Of a stretch of 64,000 nt of DNA, positions 50,459 to 60,200 are shown in pieces. A program made the position numbers and the translations under genes. Source of the DNA: Pseudomonas tolaasii NCPPB 2192 (GTDB lineage Bacteria; Pseudomonadota; Gammaproteobacteria; Pseudomonadales; Pseudomonadaceae); the NCBI RefSeq assembly GCF_002813445.1, contig NZ_PHHD01000001.1, positions 1,364,001 through 1,428,000 on the forward strand. The letters run 5' to 3'. Each line of letters starts with the position of its first letter. The first letter of the stretch is position 1. The notes under the pieces are model-generated. The model had not been told where the DNA came from and ran no database searches. It saw only the letters and a program-made list of their open reading frames with translations.

Positions 50459-52213
50459 ATGCGCGAACAGCAAGAGCACACCTTCAGTACCCATGATGGC
50501 GTCGAGCTTTTCTACCGGCACTGGCCGGCCACCGCCCCGCAGGGTGATGAGCCGCGCAAGGCGATCCTGCTGTTCCACCGCGGCCACGAGCATTCGGGGC
50601 GCATCGCACACCTGGTGGATGAACTCGACCTACCGCAGTTCGACATCTTCGCCTGGGACGCCCGTGGCCACGGCCAATCCCCCGGCGAACGCGGCGACAG
50701 CCCCAGCTTTGCCACCAGCGCCCGCGACGTGCAAACCTTCTGCGACCACATTGGCGCCACCTGCAACATTGAAGAAGAAAACATCGCCGTCATCGCCCAA
50801 AGCGTCGGCGCGGTGATCGCAGCCACTTGGGTGCACGACTACGCGCCGAAGATCCGCGCGCTGGTACTCGCTTCCCCGGCCTTCAAGGTCAAGCTCTACG
50901 TGCCTTTCGCGCGGCCGGGCCTGGCATTGATGCGGCGGTTTCGCGGCAATTTTTTCGTCAACAGTTACGTCAAGGCCAGGTTTCTCAGCCACGACCCCGA
51001 GCGCGTAGCGTCCTACGACAGCGACCCGCTGATCACCAAGGCCATCTCGGTGAATGTGCTGCTCGGCCTGTACGAAGCCGCCGACCGAGTGGTCGCCGAT
51101 GCCCAGGCGATCCAGGTGCCGACCCAGTTGTTGATCTCAGGCTCCGACTTCGTGGTGCACCGCAAACCCCAGCAACAGTTTTTCGACCGCCTCGGCAGCC
51201 TGAAAAAAGAGCTGCATATTCTCCCCGGTTTCTTCCACGACACCCTCGGCGAGCGCGACCGCGCGGTGGCCGTGAGCAGTGCCAGGCGCTTTATCCTGCA
51301 GAACTTCACGCAGCCGCTGGACCGCGCCTCGTTACTGGACGCCGACAAACTGGGCGCCACCTGCGCCGAGTCCGAAGCCCTCGCCGCGCCACTGCCGCGC
51401 AACTCCTTGCGCGACCTGTACTGGCGCATGACACGCGCCAGCATGGGCCTGGGCAAAAGCCTGTCCGATGGCGTGAAGCTGGGTTTCGATACCGGTTTCG
51501 ACTCGGGCAGCACCCTGGACTACGTGTACCGCAACAAACCGACCGGCAAGGGCGGGCTGGGGCGGATGATTGACACCAATTACCTCAATTCCATCGGCTG
51601 GCGCGGCATTCGCCAGCGCAAACTGAACGTGGAGGAGTTGCTGCGCCTGGCCATGGCCAAATTGCGCGCGGATGATCGCGAAGTGCGCATTGTGGATATC
51701 GCCGCGGGCCACGGGCGTTACATTCTCGAAGCCTTGCAGGGTGTGTCGCCGTTGCCGGAGTCGATCCTGTTGCGCGATTACAGCGACATCAACGTGCGCG
51801 ACGGTGGCGCGCTGATTCGCGAAAAGGGCCTGGGGGATATCGCGCAGTTCGTCAAAGGCGATGCGTTTGATCGTTTGGATCTGGCGGCACTGGACCCCAA
51901 GCCTACGCTGGCGGTGGTGTCCGGTTTGTATGAGTTGTTTGCCGATAACGCCATGGTCGGCGGTTCGCTGGCAGGCCTTGCCAAAGCCGTAGAACCTGGC
52001 GGCTATCTGGTCTACACCGGCCAACCGTGGCACCCGCAACTGGAGTTGATCGCCCGTGCGTTGACCAGCCACCGCCAGGGCCAGGCCTGGGTGATGCGCC
52101 GTCGCAGCCAGGCGGAAATGGATCAACTGGTGGAGGCGGCGGGCTTTCGCAAGATCACCCAGCGTGTGGACGAGTGGGGCATTTTCACGGTGTCCCTGGC
52201 ACAGAAGATCTGA
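50459..52213 (+). CDS. Alpha/beta hydrolase - methyltransferase fusion (YnbC-like)
   Basis: A 584-residue two-domain protein. Residues about 1-290 are a monoacylglycerol-lipase-like hydrolase: nucleophile Ser in IAQSVGAVIA, Asp in ISGSDFVV, His in GFFHDTLGE, with the oxyanion segment LFHRGHEHSGR. Residues about 390-584 are a Rossmann methyltransferase with RIVDIAAGHGRYI. E. coli YnbC has the same fusion and length. Start 50459 follows AAGGA, 11 bases after the preceding stop. It could trim and methylate a lipid or head group; this is inference from domains. Confidence 0.87.
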   Translation: MREQQEHTFSTHDGVELFYRHWPATAPQGDEPRKAILLFHRGHEHSGRIAHLVDELDLPQFDIFAWDARGHGQSPGERGDSPSFATSARDVQTFCDHIGATCNIEEENIAVIAQSVGAVIAATWVHDYAPKIRALVLASPAFKVKLYVPFARPGLALMRRFRGNFFVNSYVKARFLSHDPERVASYDSDPLITKAISVNVLLGLYEAADRVVADAQAIQVPTQLLISGSDFVVHRKPQQQFFDRLGSLKKELHILPGFFHDTLGERDRAVAVSSARRFILQNFTQPLDRASLLDADKLGATCAESEALAAPLPRNSLRDLYWRMTRASMGLGKSLSDGVKLGFDTGFDSGSTLDYVYRNKPTGKGGLGRMIDTNYLNSIGWRGIRQRKLNVEELLRLAMAKLRADDREVRIVDIAAGHGRYILEALQGVSPLPESILLRDYSDINVRDGGALIREKGLGDIAQFVKGDAFDRLDLAALDPKPTLAVVSGLYELFADNAMVGGSLAGLAKAVEPGGYLVYTGQPWHPQLELIARALTSHRQGQAWVMRRRSQAEMDQLVEAAGFRKITQRVDEWGIFTVSLAQKI

Positions 52214-52215
52214 AC

Positions 52216-53514
52216 ATGCGCGAACCCGGCCTCTTGAAACCGGCAGTCCTCTGGCTGCTGCTGTTGGCGCCGCTGTTTTTCAGCACCTACGGCTTTGCCA
52301 CCTGGGTCACCAGCCAGCGCAGCGACGTCGGCACGCTGGTATTCGGTTGGGAAACCCATATGCCCTTTCTGGCGTGGACCATCGTGCCGTACTGGTCCAT
52401 CGACCTGCTCTACGGGTTTTCCCTGCTGCTGCCCAACACTCGGCATGAGTTGAAGCAGCACGCAATGCGCCTGCTGAGTGCGCAAGTGATTGCGGTGAGC
52501 TGCTTCCTGATCTGGCCGCTGCGCTTCACCTTCGAGCGGCCTGAACTGGATGGCGTGTTCGGCTGGCTGTTCGCCGTGCTGGCCGGGTTCGACAAACCGT
52601 TCAATCAGGCGCCTTCGCTGCATATCGCGCTGCTGGTGATCCTGTGGGTGATGTACCAGCGCCACACCCAGGGCTTCTGGCGTCTGCTGGTGCACGGCTG
52701 GTTCGCATTGATCGGCATTTCAGTGTTGACCACTTATCAACATCACTTTATTGACTTACCCACAGGCGCCCTCGCCGGCTGGCTTTGCGTATGGTTATGG
52801 CCGGTGGAGCATCCAAGCCCCTTGCTGAATATACGGCTGACGCGCGATCCCCAACGCTGGCGATTGGGTGTGCGTTACGGGCTGGGCGCAGTGGCCTTGG
52901 TGGTTCTGGCTTTCGTACTGCGCGGCGGGTGGTTGTGGCTGCTATGGCCTGCCGTGTCCCTGGCGTTGATCAAGGCCAATTATTTCGTGCTCGGCGCCAG
53001 CGGCTTCCAGAAGCGCGCCGATGGCCGACTGACACCCGCCGCCCGTTGGTTGTACGCCCCCTATCTGGCGGGTGCGTGGATAAATTCGCGGCTGTGGACA
53101 CGCGGCCATCCACAACCCGACCTGATTGTGGATAACGTTTGGCTCGGGCGGGTTCCTGCAACTTCTGAGCAAGCCCCTTTCAAGGCCATCGTCGATCTCT
53201 GCGCCGAACTGCCGATTAATCCACAGGGCCGCGCTTATCAATCCATTCCCGTGCTGGATCTGATCGCCCCAACGCCGGACGAATGCCTGCGAGCCGCCCA
53301 AGCAATCGAATGCCTGCGCGCCAACGGCCCGCTGCTGGTGTGCTGCGCTCTTGGTTACTCACGCAGCGCCACCGCGGTTGCCGCCTGGCTGCTGCACAGC
53401 GGGCGTGCGGCAACGGTCGACGAGGCACTGGCTATTATTCGTACAGCGCGGGCCCGTGTGGTCCTGCACCCCGCTCACCGTGAAGCTCTGGAGGGTTTGC
53501 CCCATGCCCGCTGA
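52216..53514 (+). CDS. PAP2 - dual-specificity phosphatase fusion (YnbD-like)
   Basis: A 432-residue protein. The N-terminal 290 residues hold about seven helices of the PAP2 lipid-phosphatase type; the catalytic segments are degenerate (QAPSLHIALL in place of PSGH, and YQHHFIDLPTGALAG with His and Asp kept). The C-terminal 140 residues are a cytoplasmic dual-specificity phosphatase with C-x5-R in LVCCALGYSRSATAV. The same architecture is known from E. coli YnbD. It starts 2 bases after the previous stop. A DSP that acts on phosphatidylglycerol phosphate is known in mitochondria (PTPMT1), so removal of a phosphate from a lipid head group is plausible. Confidence 0.87.
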   Translation: MREPGLLKPAVLWLLLLAPLFFSTYGFATWVTSQRSDVGTLVFGWETHMPFLAWTIVPYWSIDLLYGFSLLLPNTRHELKQHAMRLLSAQVIAVSCFLIWPLRFTFERPELDGVFGWLFAVLAGFDKPFNQAPSLHIALLVILWVMYQRHTQGFWRLLVHGWFALIGISVLTTYQHHFIDLPTGALAGWLCVWLWPVEHPSPLLNIRLTRDPQRWRLGVRYGLGAVALVVLAFVLRGGWLWLLWPAVSLALIKANYFVLGASGFQKRADGRLTPAARWLYAPYLAGAWINSRLWTRGHPQPDLIVDNVWLGRVPATSEQAPFKAIVDLCAELPINPQGRAYQSIPVLDLIAPTPDECLRAAQAIECLRANGPLLVCCALGYSRSATAVAAWLLHSGRAATVDEALAIIRTARARVVLHPAHREALEGLPHAR

Positions 53515-53947
53515 TATGGAACTGCAGGTCGTCGCCAGCCTCCTGCGTCGTGGCCGCTCGCTGGATCAGTTATCCACAGGCCTGACTCTGCTCGGGTTTT
53601 TGTTCGGTCTGGCGCAACTGTTGATGGCCAGCATTTCAACCATCTGCCTGCTGCTCGCCCTGTGGATGATCATTCTCGGGCTGCTGCAAAAGTATTGGGC
53701 GTTGCGCGTAGCCTTCGACGCCGACCTGTTCGCCCTGCTGGCCCGCGACACCGGGCGCACGCCGGACCTCGACCAGGCCCTGCAAACCCTCGGCCTGCAA
53801 TCGGCCAAGCGCGTTGGCCGCCCGTGGACCGAACGGCGTCGCGGTGCTCTCAAACTACTGCGCAAACAGGCCTGGCTGCTGGGCGCGCAAGCAGTGCTGA
53901 CCCTGGCCGTGATCCTCGCCAGCCCTTGGCTGCCTTTCGCCGGATAA
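53504..53947 (+). CDS. Small membrane protein of the lipid operon, no known domain
   Basis: A 147-residue protein with two hydrophobic segments near the start (STGLTLLGFLFGLAQLLMAS and STICLLLALWMIILGLL) and one at the C-terminus (AQAVLTLAVILASPWLPF). Between them is a charged cytoplasmic part with RPWTERRRGALKLL. I recognise no family. The ATG at 53504 overlaps the phosphatase gene by 11 bases and the acyltransferase gene follows after 9 bases, so it belongs to the operon. A perfect TTATCCACA box lies at 53570-53578 within the gene. Confidence 0.75.
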   Translation: MPADMELQVVASLLRRGRSLDQLSTGLTLLGFLFGLAQLLMASISTICLLLALWMIILGLLQKYWALRVAFDADLFALLARDTGRTPDLDQALQTLGLQSAKRVGRPWTERRRGALKLLRKQAWLLGAQAVLTLAVILASPWLPFAG

Positions 53948-53956
53948 GGAATTCCC

Positions 53957-54577
53957 ATGTTCGAACCCGTGGTCGCCACGCTTATCACTTCGATGGCCCG
54001 CACGGTCACCGGCGCCCGCAGCCTGTGGCTCGGTTGCGCGCCCGTACCTGTGCAGCGCATCTACTTCGCCAACCACAGCAGTCATGGCGACTTCGTGCTG
54101 GTGTGGGCCTCATTGCCACAAAACCTGCGCAAATTCACGCGCCCGGTGGCCGGCAGCGATTACTGGAACACCAGTGCGCTGCGCCGCTACATCATCAACC
54201 GCGTGTTCAATGGCGTGTTGATCGACCGTGAGCGCAAAGACCCTATGGATAACCCCTTGCAGCCCATGCTTGCCGCGCTGGAAAGCGGCGACTCGCTGAT
54301 CATTTTCCCCGAAGGCACGCGCAACCTGGAAGACGGCCTGCTGCCGTTCAAAAGCGGCCTGTACCACCTGGCAAAAAGTTACCCACAGGCCGAACTGATC
54401 CCAGTGTGGATCGCCAACCTGAATCGCGTCATGCCCAAAGGCCGCGTGCTGCCGCTGCCGTTACTGTGCACCACCAGCTTCGGCGCGCCGTTGCAATTGG
54501 AAGAAGGCGAAGACAAAGCCGCGTTTCTCGCCCGTACTCGCGATGCCCTGCTCGCCCTTGCTCCGGAGCACGTCTGA
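53957..54577 (+). CDS. Lysophospholipid acyltransferase (PlsC-like)
   Basis: A 206-residue acyltransferase. The catalytic H-x4-D is in ANHSSHGDFVL, and the substrate motif is FPEGTRN, as in 1-acylglycerol-3-phosphate acyltransferases. The protein is shorter than PlsC and has no clear N-terminal helix. It would put an acyl chain back on a lysolipid, which matches a lipase-like partner two genes earlier. E. coli ynb lacks this gene in its core operon. It is separated from the CdsA paralogue by one base. Confidence 0.87.
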   Translation: MFEPVVATLITSMARTVTGARSLWLGCAPVPVQRIYFANHSSHGDFVLVWASLPQNLRKFTRPVAGSDYWNTSALRRYIINRVFNGVLIDRERKDPMDNPLQPMLAALESGDSLIIFPEGTRNLEDGLLPFKSGLYHLAKSYPQAELIPVWIANLNRVMPKGRVLPLPLLCTTSFGAPLQLEEGEDKAAFLARTRDALLALAPEHV

Positions 54578-54578
54578 C

Positions 54579-55511
54579 ATGGATAGCCAAACCCTGATGT
54601 TGTTCGGCGGCATCGGCGCGATTCTGGTACTCGCCTCGCTGATCGGCCTGATCCTCAAATGGCGCACCCGCGGCACGCCCAACGCGGTGATCGACAACCT
54701 CAACGCGCGCATCAACGCCTGGTGGGTGATGGTGGTGGTGATCGGCATCGCCTTCTGGCTCGGCACCGGCGCGGTGATCCTGCTGTTCTACGCCGTGTCG
54801 TTCTACGCCCTGCGCGAATTTCTAACCCTCACTCCCACCCGCCGCAGCGACTACCCGGCGCTGGTGGCCGCGTTCTACCTGGCGTTGCCGCTGCAATACC
54901 TGCTGATTTATTCGGACTGGTATGGGCTGTTCTCGATCTTCATCCCGGTGTACGTATTCCTGCTGCTGCCGATCCTCGCCTCGCTGGGCGGCGACAGCAC
55001 GCACTTCCTGGAACGCGCGTCGAAAGTGCAATGGGGCCTGATGATTGCGGTGTTCTGCGTGTCCTTCGTACCCGCGCTGCTGACCCTCGACATTCCTGGC
55101 TACGAAGGCCGCAACCTGCTGCTGATCGCTTATCTGGTGATCGTGGTGCAACTGTCCGACGTGTTGCAGTACGTGTGCGGCAAGCTGTTCGGCAAACACA
55201 AGATCGCGCCCAACCTCTCGCCGTCCAAAACTGTCGAAGGCTTTGTCGGCGGGATTTTGCTCTCATCCCTGATCGGCGCGGCGCTGTGGTGGACCACGCC
55301 GTTCAACCCATGGCAATCGTTTCTGATTGCGTTGCTGATCAACCTGCTGGGCTTTGCCGGCGGCATCGTGATGTCGGCGATCAAGCGCGACCGGGGCGTG
55401 AAGGATTGGGGGCACATGATCGAAGGCCACGGCGGCATGCTGGACCGGCTGGACTCGGTGTGTTTTGCCGCACCGATTTTCTTCCACCTCGTGCGCTACT
55501 GGTGGACCTGA
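54579..55511 (+). CDS. Phosphatidate cytidylyltransferase paralogue (YnbB/CdsA-like)
   Basis: A 310-residue membrane enzyme with about eight helices that makes CDP-diacylglycerol from phosphatidate and CTP. The CDS signature is complete in two adjacent blocks, MSAIKRDRGVKDWGHMIEGH followed by GGMLDRLDSV, preceded by LSPSKTVEGFVGG. The housekeeping cdsA lies with dxr/rseP in Pseudomonas, so this is an extra copy dedicated to the operon. It probably supplies the YnbA-like transferase. The ATG lies one base after the previous stop. Three repeat elements follow. Confidence 0.9.
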   Translation: MDSQTLMLFGGIGAILVLASLIGLILKWRTRGTPNAVIDNLNARINAWWVMVVVIGIAFWLGTGAVILLFYAVSFYALREFLTLTPTRRSDYPALVAAFYLALPLQYLLIYSDWYGLFSIFIPVYVFLLLPILASLGGDSTHFLERASKVQWGLMIAVFCVSFVPALLTLDIPGYEGRNLLLIAYLVIVVQLSDVLQYVCGKLFGKHKIAPNLSPSKTVEGFVGGILLSSLIGAALWWTTPFNPWQSFLIALLINLLGFAGGIVMSAIKRDRGVKDWGHMIEGHGGMLDRLDSVCFAAPIFFHLVRYWWT

Positions 55512-55522
55512 ATCCTCACGCC

Positions 55523-55553
55523 GATCGTTCCCACGCTCCGCGTGGGAACGATC
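55523..55553. repeat. Solo 31-bp palindrome, collapsed type B element
   Basis: A perfect palindrome that starts GATCGTTCCCACGC and ends GCGTGGGAACGATC with CTC/CGC at the centre. It equals the two outer ends of a type B element joined without the inner hairpins. It sits 12 bases after the CdsA-like stop and probably acts as a transcript end. Confidence 0.9.
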
Positions 55554-55574
55554 CAAAGGCTGATGAACATCAAA

Positions 55575-55664
55575 TGTGGGAGCTGGCTTGCCTGCGATGG
55601 CGGAGTGTCAGCTGACATGAATGCTGGCTAGGTTGACGCTATCGCAGGCAAGCCAGCTCCCACA
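55575..55664. repeat. REP palindrome pair
   Basis: TGTGGGAGCTGGCTTGCCTG and its inverted copy, the same subtype as the pair at 40225-40313. It lies in the 407-base gap 55512-55918, which holds three repeat elements in a row and no gene. Confidence 0.93.
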
Positions 55665-55750
55665 GTGATTCGGGGCAATGTCGAGAGTGCGCAAGGTCTG
55701 AAACTGCCGCTCCTACCTGCTCCGTACCTTTCTTTCGCAGGACATTTACC

Positions 55751-55863
55751 GATCGTTCCCACGCTCTGCGTGGGAATGCATCCCGTGACGCTCGGCGTCA
55801 CGACCTCAAGAGCGGACGCGGAGCGTCCAGGGCGGCATTCCCACGCAGAGCGTGGGAACGATC
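55751..55863. repeat. 100-bp multi-hairpin repeat, type B (copy 3)
   Basis: It starts GATCGTTCCCACGCTCTGCG, has inner GGACGCGGAGCGTCC and GTGACGCTCGGCGTCAC hairpins, and ends GCGTGGGAACGATC. It has the same outline as copies at 15069 and 21550 with changed inner stems. It lies just before the end of the convergent Lrp-type gene. Confidence 0.92.
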
Positions 55864-55918
55864 AACTAAGCCATTAAGACAGTTGCTCCCACATGGGTTT
55901 TGCAGTGTTTTAAAGTCT

Positions 55919-56401
55919 TCAACCCGGCAAATGCCCGAGCGGCAAGGCCCCTGGCGTTTTCACGGTCTGGATCGCGAAGTTGCTGCGAATGTCCCGCACA
56001 CCCGGCAACTTCAACAAACTGCCGGTGACAAACCGCTCATACCCGCGCAAATCCGGCACCACCACCTGCAACAGAAAGTCAGATTCCCCCGACACCAAAA
56101 ACGCCGAGATCACCTCGGGCAACGCCGTCACCGCCTCGCGAAAGGCGTTGGCCTCAGTGTCGTTGTGCCGCTCCACCTTCACGCCCACAAACACCATCAT
56201 CCCCAGGCCCACTTCATCGCGATCCAGTGTGGCTTGATAGCCGCGAATCACCCCGGCTTCTTCGAGCAGGCGCACGCGGCGCAGGCAAGGTGAAGCAGAC
56301 AGTCCGATCTCGTCGGCCAACTGCACGTTGGTCAGGCGCCCATCCCGTTGCAAGGCTTCAAGAATTTTCCGGTCAAACGCATCAAGTTTCAGATTTGGCA
56401 T
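55919..56401 (-). CDS. Lrp/AsnC-family regulator
   Basis: A 160-residue regulator. The N-terminal HTH (LDAFDRKILEALQRDGRLTN, then LADEIGLSASPCLRRVRLLEE) and the C-terminal RAM ligand domain (VSGESDFLLQVVVPDL) are complete. It is divergent from a LysE-type exporter gene, 127 bases away, an arrangement often seen where the Lrp protein senses an amino acid that the exporter removes. The ATG at 56401 gives the normal N-terminus. The ligand is unknown. Confidence 0.92.
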   Translation of the reverse strand: MPNLKLDAFDRKILEALQRDGRLTNVQLADEIGLSASPCLRRVRLLEEAGVIRGYQATLDRDEVGLGMMVFVGVKVERHNDTEANAFREAVTALPEVISAFLVSGESDFLLQVVVPDLRGYERFVTGSLLKLPGVRDIRSNFAIQTVKTPGALPLGHLPG

Positions 56402-56528
56402 AAATGAATGGCCGTTATGGTAGTTACTGGTAGATAGTACCAAGACTAGACGATTTTATGGCTGACTACGCAAGCACCTGCCCCGCCCTTCAACCCTAGA
56501 ATTAGCCAACACTTAAAGGGGGTGAAAC

Positions 56529-57158
56529 ATGGCGGAACTCTGGTTATTTCTGATGGCGCTTTCAGTGGTGTACCTGCTGCCGGGGCCGGACATGATCCTG
56601 CTGCTGCAAACCGGCGCGCGTCAGGGCAAGGCCTTGGCATTGACCACGGCGATAGGCCTGGGGCTGGCGCGAGCCTGCCATGTGGCACTGGCGGGCATGG
56701 GCTTGGCGACGTTGTTCAAAGTGGCACCGTGGACCTTTGACGTGGTGCGCTTGGGCGGCGCGGCCTATTTGCTATGGCTGGGGGTGCAGTGCCTGCGCGC
56801 CAACATGCTGCCCGCCCTCGACTCGACCAATAACCCCACGACCGCCCATGCCTGGCGCGCAGCGTTCCAGCGTGGTTTGCTCACAAACCTGCTCAACCCC
56901 AAGGCACTGCTGTTCTGTTCGGTGTTGTTGCCGCAGTTCATCAACCCGCAAACCGGGCCGGTAGCAGCGCAGTTCGCATTGCTGGGCGCGGTGCTGGTAG
57001 CGTTCGGGTTTATGTTCGATTGCTGCTACGCCCTGGCCGGCGCGCGCATCGGCCAGTGGCTGGCGCGCAATCGTTCGGCGCAGCGCCTGCAACAGTGGTT
57101 GTTCGGCAGCCTTTTGATCGGTTTTGCGGTACGCCTCACCTTTGTGCAACACGCCTGA
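56529..57158 (+). CDS. LysE/RhtB-family amino-acid exporter
   Basis: A 209-residue inner-membrane protein with about six helices. The RhtB signature GPDMILLLQTGARQGKALALTTAIGLGL is at residues about 19-46, and NLLNPKALLFCSVLLPQF is conserved in the middle. It exports an amino acid or similar compound. It starts 9 bases after a GGGGTG site and is likely regulated by the divergent Lrp-type gene. The cargo cannot be told from sequence. Confidence 0.92.
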   Translation: MAELWLFLMALSVVYLLPGPDMILLLQTGARQGKALALTTAIGLGLARACHVALAGMGLATLFKVAPWTFDVVRLGGAAYLLWLGVQCLRANMLPALDSTNNPTTAHAWRAAFQRGLLTNLLNPKALLFCSVLLPQFINPQTGPVAAQFALLGAVLVAFGFMFDCCYALAGARIGQWLARNRSAQRLQQWLFGSLLIGFAVRLTFVQHA

Positions 57159-57236
57159 TCGGGTCGGCGTATCCACGTCATCTTTTGTATCAAAGACGCG
57201 TGTAAGATACGCCGCACTTAGCCAGGGATGCTCACC

Positions 57237-60200
57237 ATGTTCGATTCGTTGAAGGCGATCAGCCGCCGTATTGTCGGTGCGTTATTGACTGTGGTGAGGG
57301 CCGTCTTCGGCCAATGGCAACCGCCGTCCTGGCTGCGCGCCATCGGCCGTGGCCTCACAAACACGGGGCGCAAGGCGCGCGCTTATCCGCGCCAGGCGGG
57401 TGCCGGCGTGCTGGGCCTGATACTGCTGGCCGCCGCTGCCTTCTACGGCTGGCAATGGTATTCCCACCTGCCGCAGCCCCACACCGTGGGCTACTCGCTG
57501 CACAAACCGAACCTGACCGACTACACCCAACAACCGCCGGTTGTGGATAACTTACAGGTACGTTTCGCCGAATCGGTGGCCCCGCTGGCCGCGATTGGCA
57601 AGCCGGTGACCGAGGGCATCACCCTCAAACCAGGCGTGGCCGGGGCTTGGCGCTGGTCCGATGACCGCACCTTGCAGTTCGTGCCGGAAAAAGACTGGCC
57701 CATCGACGCCCATTACACCCTGGACCTCGCGAAGAAAAACCTGCTCGCCGACGGCGTATTGCTCGGCCAGTACAGCAGCCAGTTTTCCACCCAGCCGTTC
57801 CGCGCCACCCTGGCGCAAAACGAGCTGTATCAAGACCCGTCCAACCCGACGCTGAAACAGCTGGTGGCGACCTTCCATTTTTCCCACCCGGTGGATGAAG
57901 ACAACCTGCGCAAACGCGTCACCGTAACCCTCGGCAAAGGCCTGGCTTACCGCGATGCGCAACTGCCAAACCACCCCGAAATCACCTTCGACGAGAAAAA
58001 GCTCAACGCCTACGTGCGCTCCGCCGCCCTGGCCACGCCGCTGGAAAGCACGCCGGTCAGCGCCAAACTCGACGAGGGCATCAAGGCCCGTGACGGCGGC
58101 AACGCCAGCACCGCGCCGCTGGTGGCGGAAGTCACCGTGCCCGGCCGTTATCGCCTGACCTTCACCGCAGCCGAAGTGAGCTTTGCCGACAACGAGCGCG
58201 GCGAGCCGGAGCCGGTGCTGTTGTTCAGCAGCTCCAGCGCTGTCGCCGATGAGACCATCGCCGGTAAGGTGCAGGCCTGGCTGCTGCCGGAAAAAGCCCC
58301 GGATGACACGCGCCCTTACACCAGCAACGACATCGACGACGCCCTGCTCGCCCGCAGCACCAAGGTTAGCCTGACCCACGTGCCCAGCGTCGAACCGCTG
58401 AACACCCAGCACGCCTTCAAGTTCAAGGCGCCGGCTGGTCGCGCGTTGTACGTGCGTGTGCCGGCGAACCTGGAAGCCATCGGCGGCTATTTGGCGAAAA
58501 ACCCTACGGCGTCGCTGATCAGCATGCCGGCGTATCCGCGCACCTTGCAGTTCCTGTCTGACGGCGCGTTGCTCAGCCTCAATGGCGAAAAACGTCTGGG
58601 CTTCATGGCTCGTGGCGTGCCCGGTGCCCATGTGGAAATTGCGCGCCTGCTGCCCAACCAGTTGCAACATTTGGTAGACCAAAGCAGCGGCAGCTTCGCA
58701 CGGCCCAACTTCGGCAATGAATATTTCGATCGCATGGTCGAGCGCCAGTCCCTGGATGTTCCGCTGTCGTCCAATGACCCGGCGAAAACCGTCTACGACA
58801 ACGTGGACTTGAGCCACTACCTCACCGCCAACGGCGGCCGGCGCGGCATTTTCGTGCTCAAGCTCAGCCCGCAGGATGACCCGGCCGAGCGCACTTTCGA
58901 GTACGACCGCAGCAGCACCAGCGACCTGCGTTTCATCGTGGTGACGGACCTGGGCATCATCGCCAAGCGTTCCAGCGATGGCAGCCATGATGTGTATGTG
59001 CAGTCCATCGGCAACGGCTCGCCGGTGGCCGACGCCCAGGTCGACATCATTGGCCGCAATGGTTTACCGGTCAGCAGCGGGCGTACCGACGCCGAAGGCC
59101 ACGCGCACTTCGCCAAGCTGGATGAACTGCGCCGTGAGAAAACCCCGCTGATGTACGTGGTCACACGCGGCAATGACCAGTCGTTCCTGCCGATTGCCCG
59201 TCGCTCCCAACAGCTGGATTTTTCGCGCTTTGATGTAGGCGGTCTGGAAGAAGACGGCGCGATTGATCGCCTCAGCGCGTACCTGTTTACCGACCGCGGC
59301 CTGTATCGCCCCGGCGAAACCGCGCACCTGGGCATGATTGTGCGCAGCGGCAACTGGAAAGGCGCCCTGCAAGGCGTGCCGGTGGAGCTGCAAATCACCG
59401 ACCCGCGTGGCCTGGAAGTGATCCGCCAACCGCTCAAGCTGTCGGCCAGCGGTTTTGAAACCTTTGATTTCCCCAGCAGCGAGGTCGCCCCGGCCGGGGA
59501 CTACACCGCAACGCTGCAACTGATCGGCGAGAAACAAACCCGTACCGACCTGGGTAGTGTCAGCTTCAAGGTCCGCGACTTTGAGCCGGACCGCATGAAA
59601 GTCAGCCTCAGCCTGCACGACACGCCCGTTCAAGGCTGGATTCCACCGGACCAGGTGGTGGCCAAAGTCACCGCCATGCACTTGTTTGGCGCCCCGGCGT
59701 CCGGCCGCCGCGTGACCGCAAAAATGTCCCTGAGCCCAACGCTCGCAGCATTCGAGCGCTACCCGGATTACCGTTTCCGCCTCAACGACTCCCTGGAAGA
59801 CGCCACCACCGAAGACCTGGCCGAAACCACTGTGGATGACAACGGCCAGGCCACGCTCGACCTTAACCTGCAACGTTTCGCCAACAGCACCTATCGCCTG
59901 CAGGTGATGACCCAGGTGTTCGAAGCCGACGGCGGGCGCAATGTGGCGGCGCAAAGTGCCTTGCTGGTGTCGTCCGCGCCTTACCTGGTCGGTGTGAAAA
60001 GTCAGGATTCGCTGTCGTACGTCGCCAAGGATGCCCCGCGTCAGGTGCAATGGCTGGCCGTCGCGCCGGACCTTTCGCCTGTGGCGGTGGACGGCCTGAC
60101 CACGGAGGTGGTTGAGCATCGTTATGTGTCGGTGCTGGTGAAACAGTCCAACGGCACCTACAAATATGAGTCGCGCATCAAAAACATCAGCCAACCGGCT

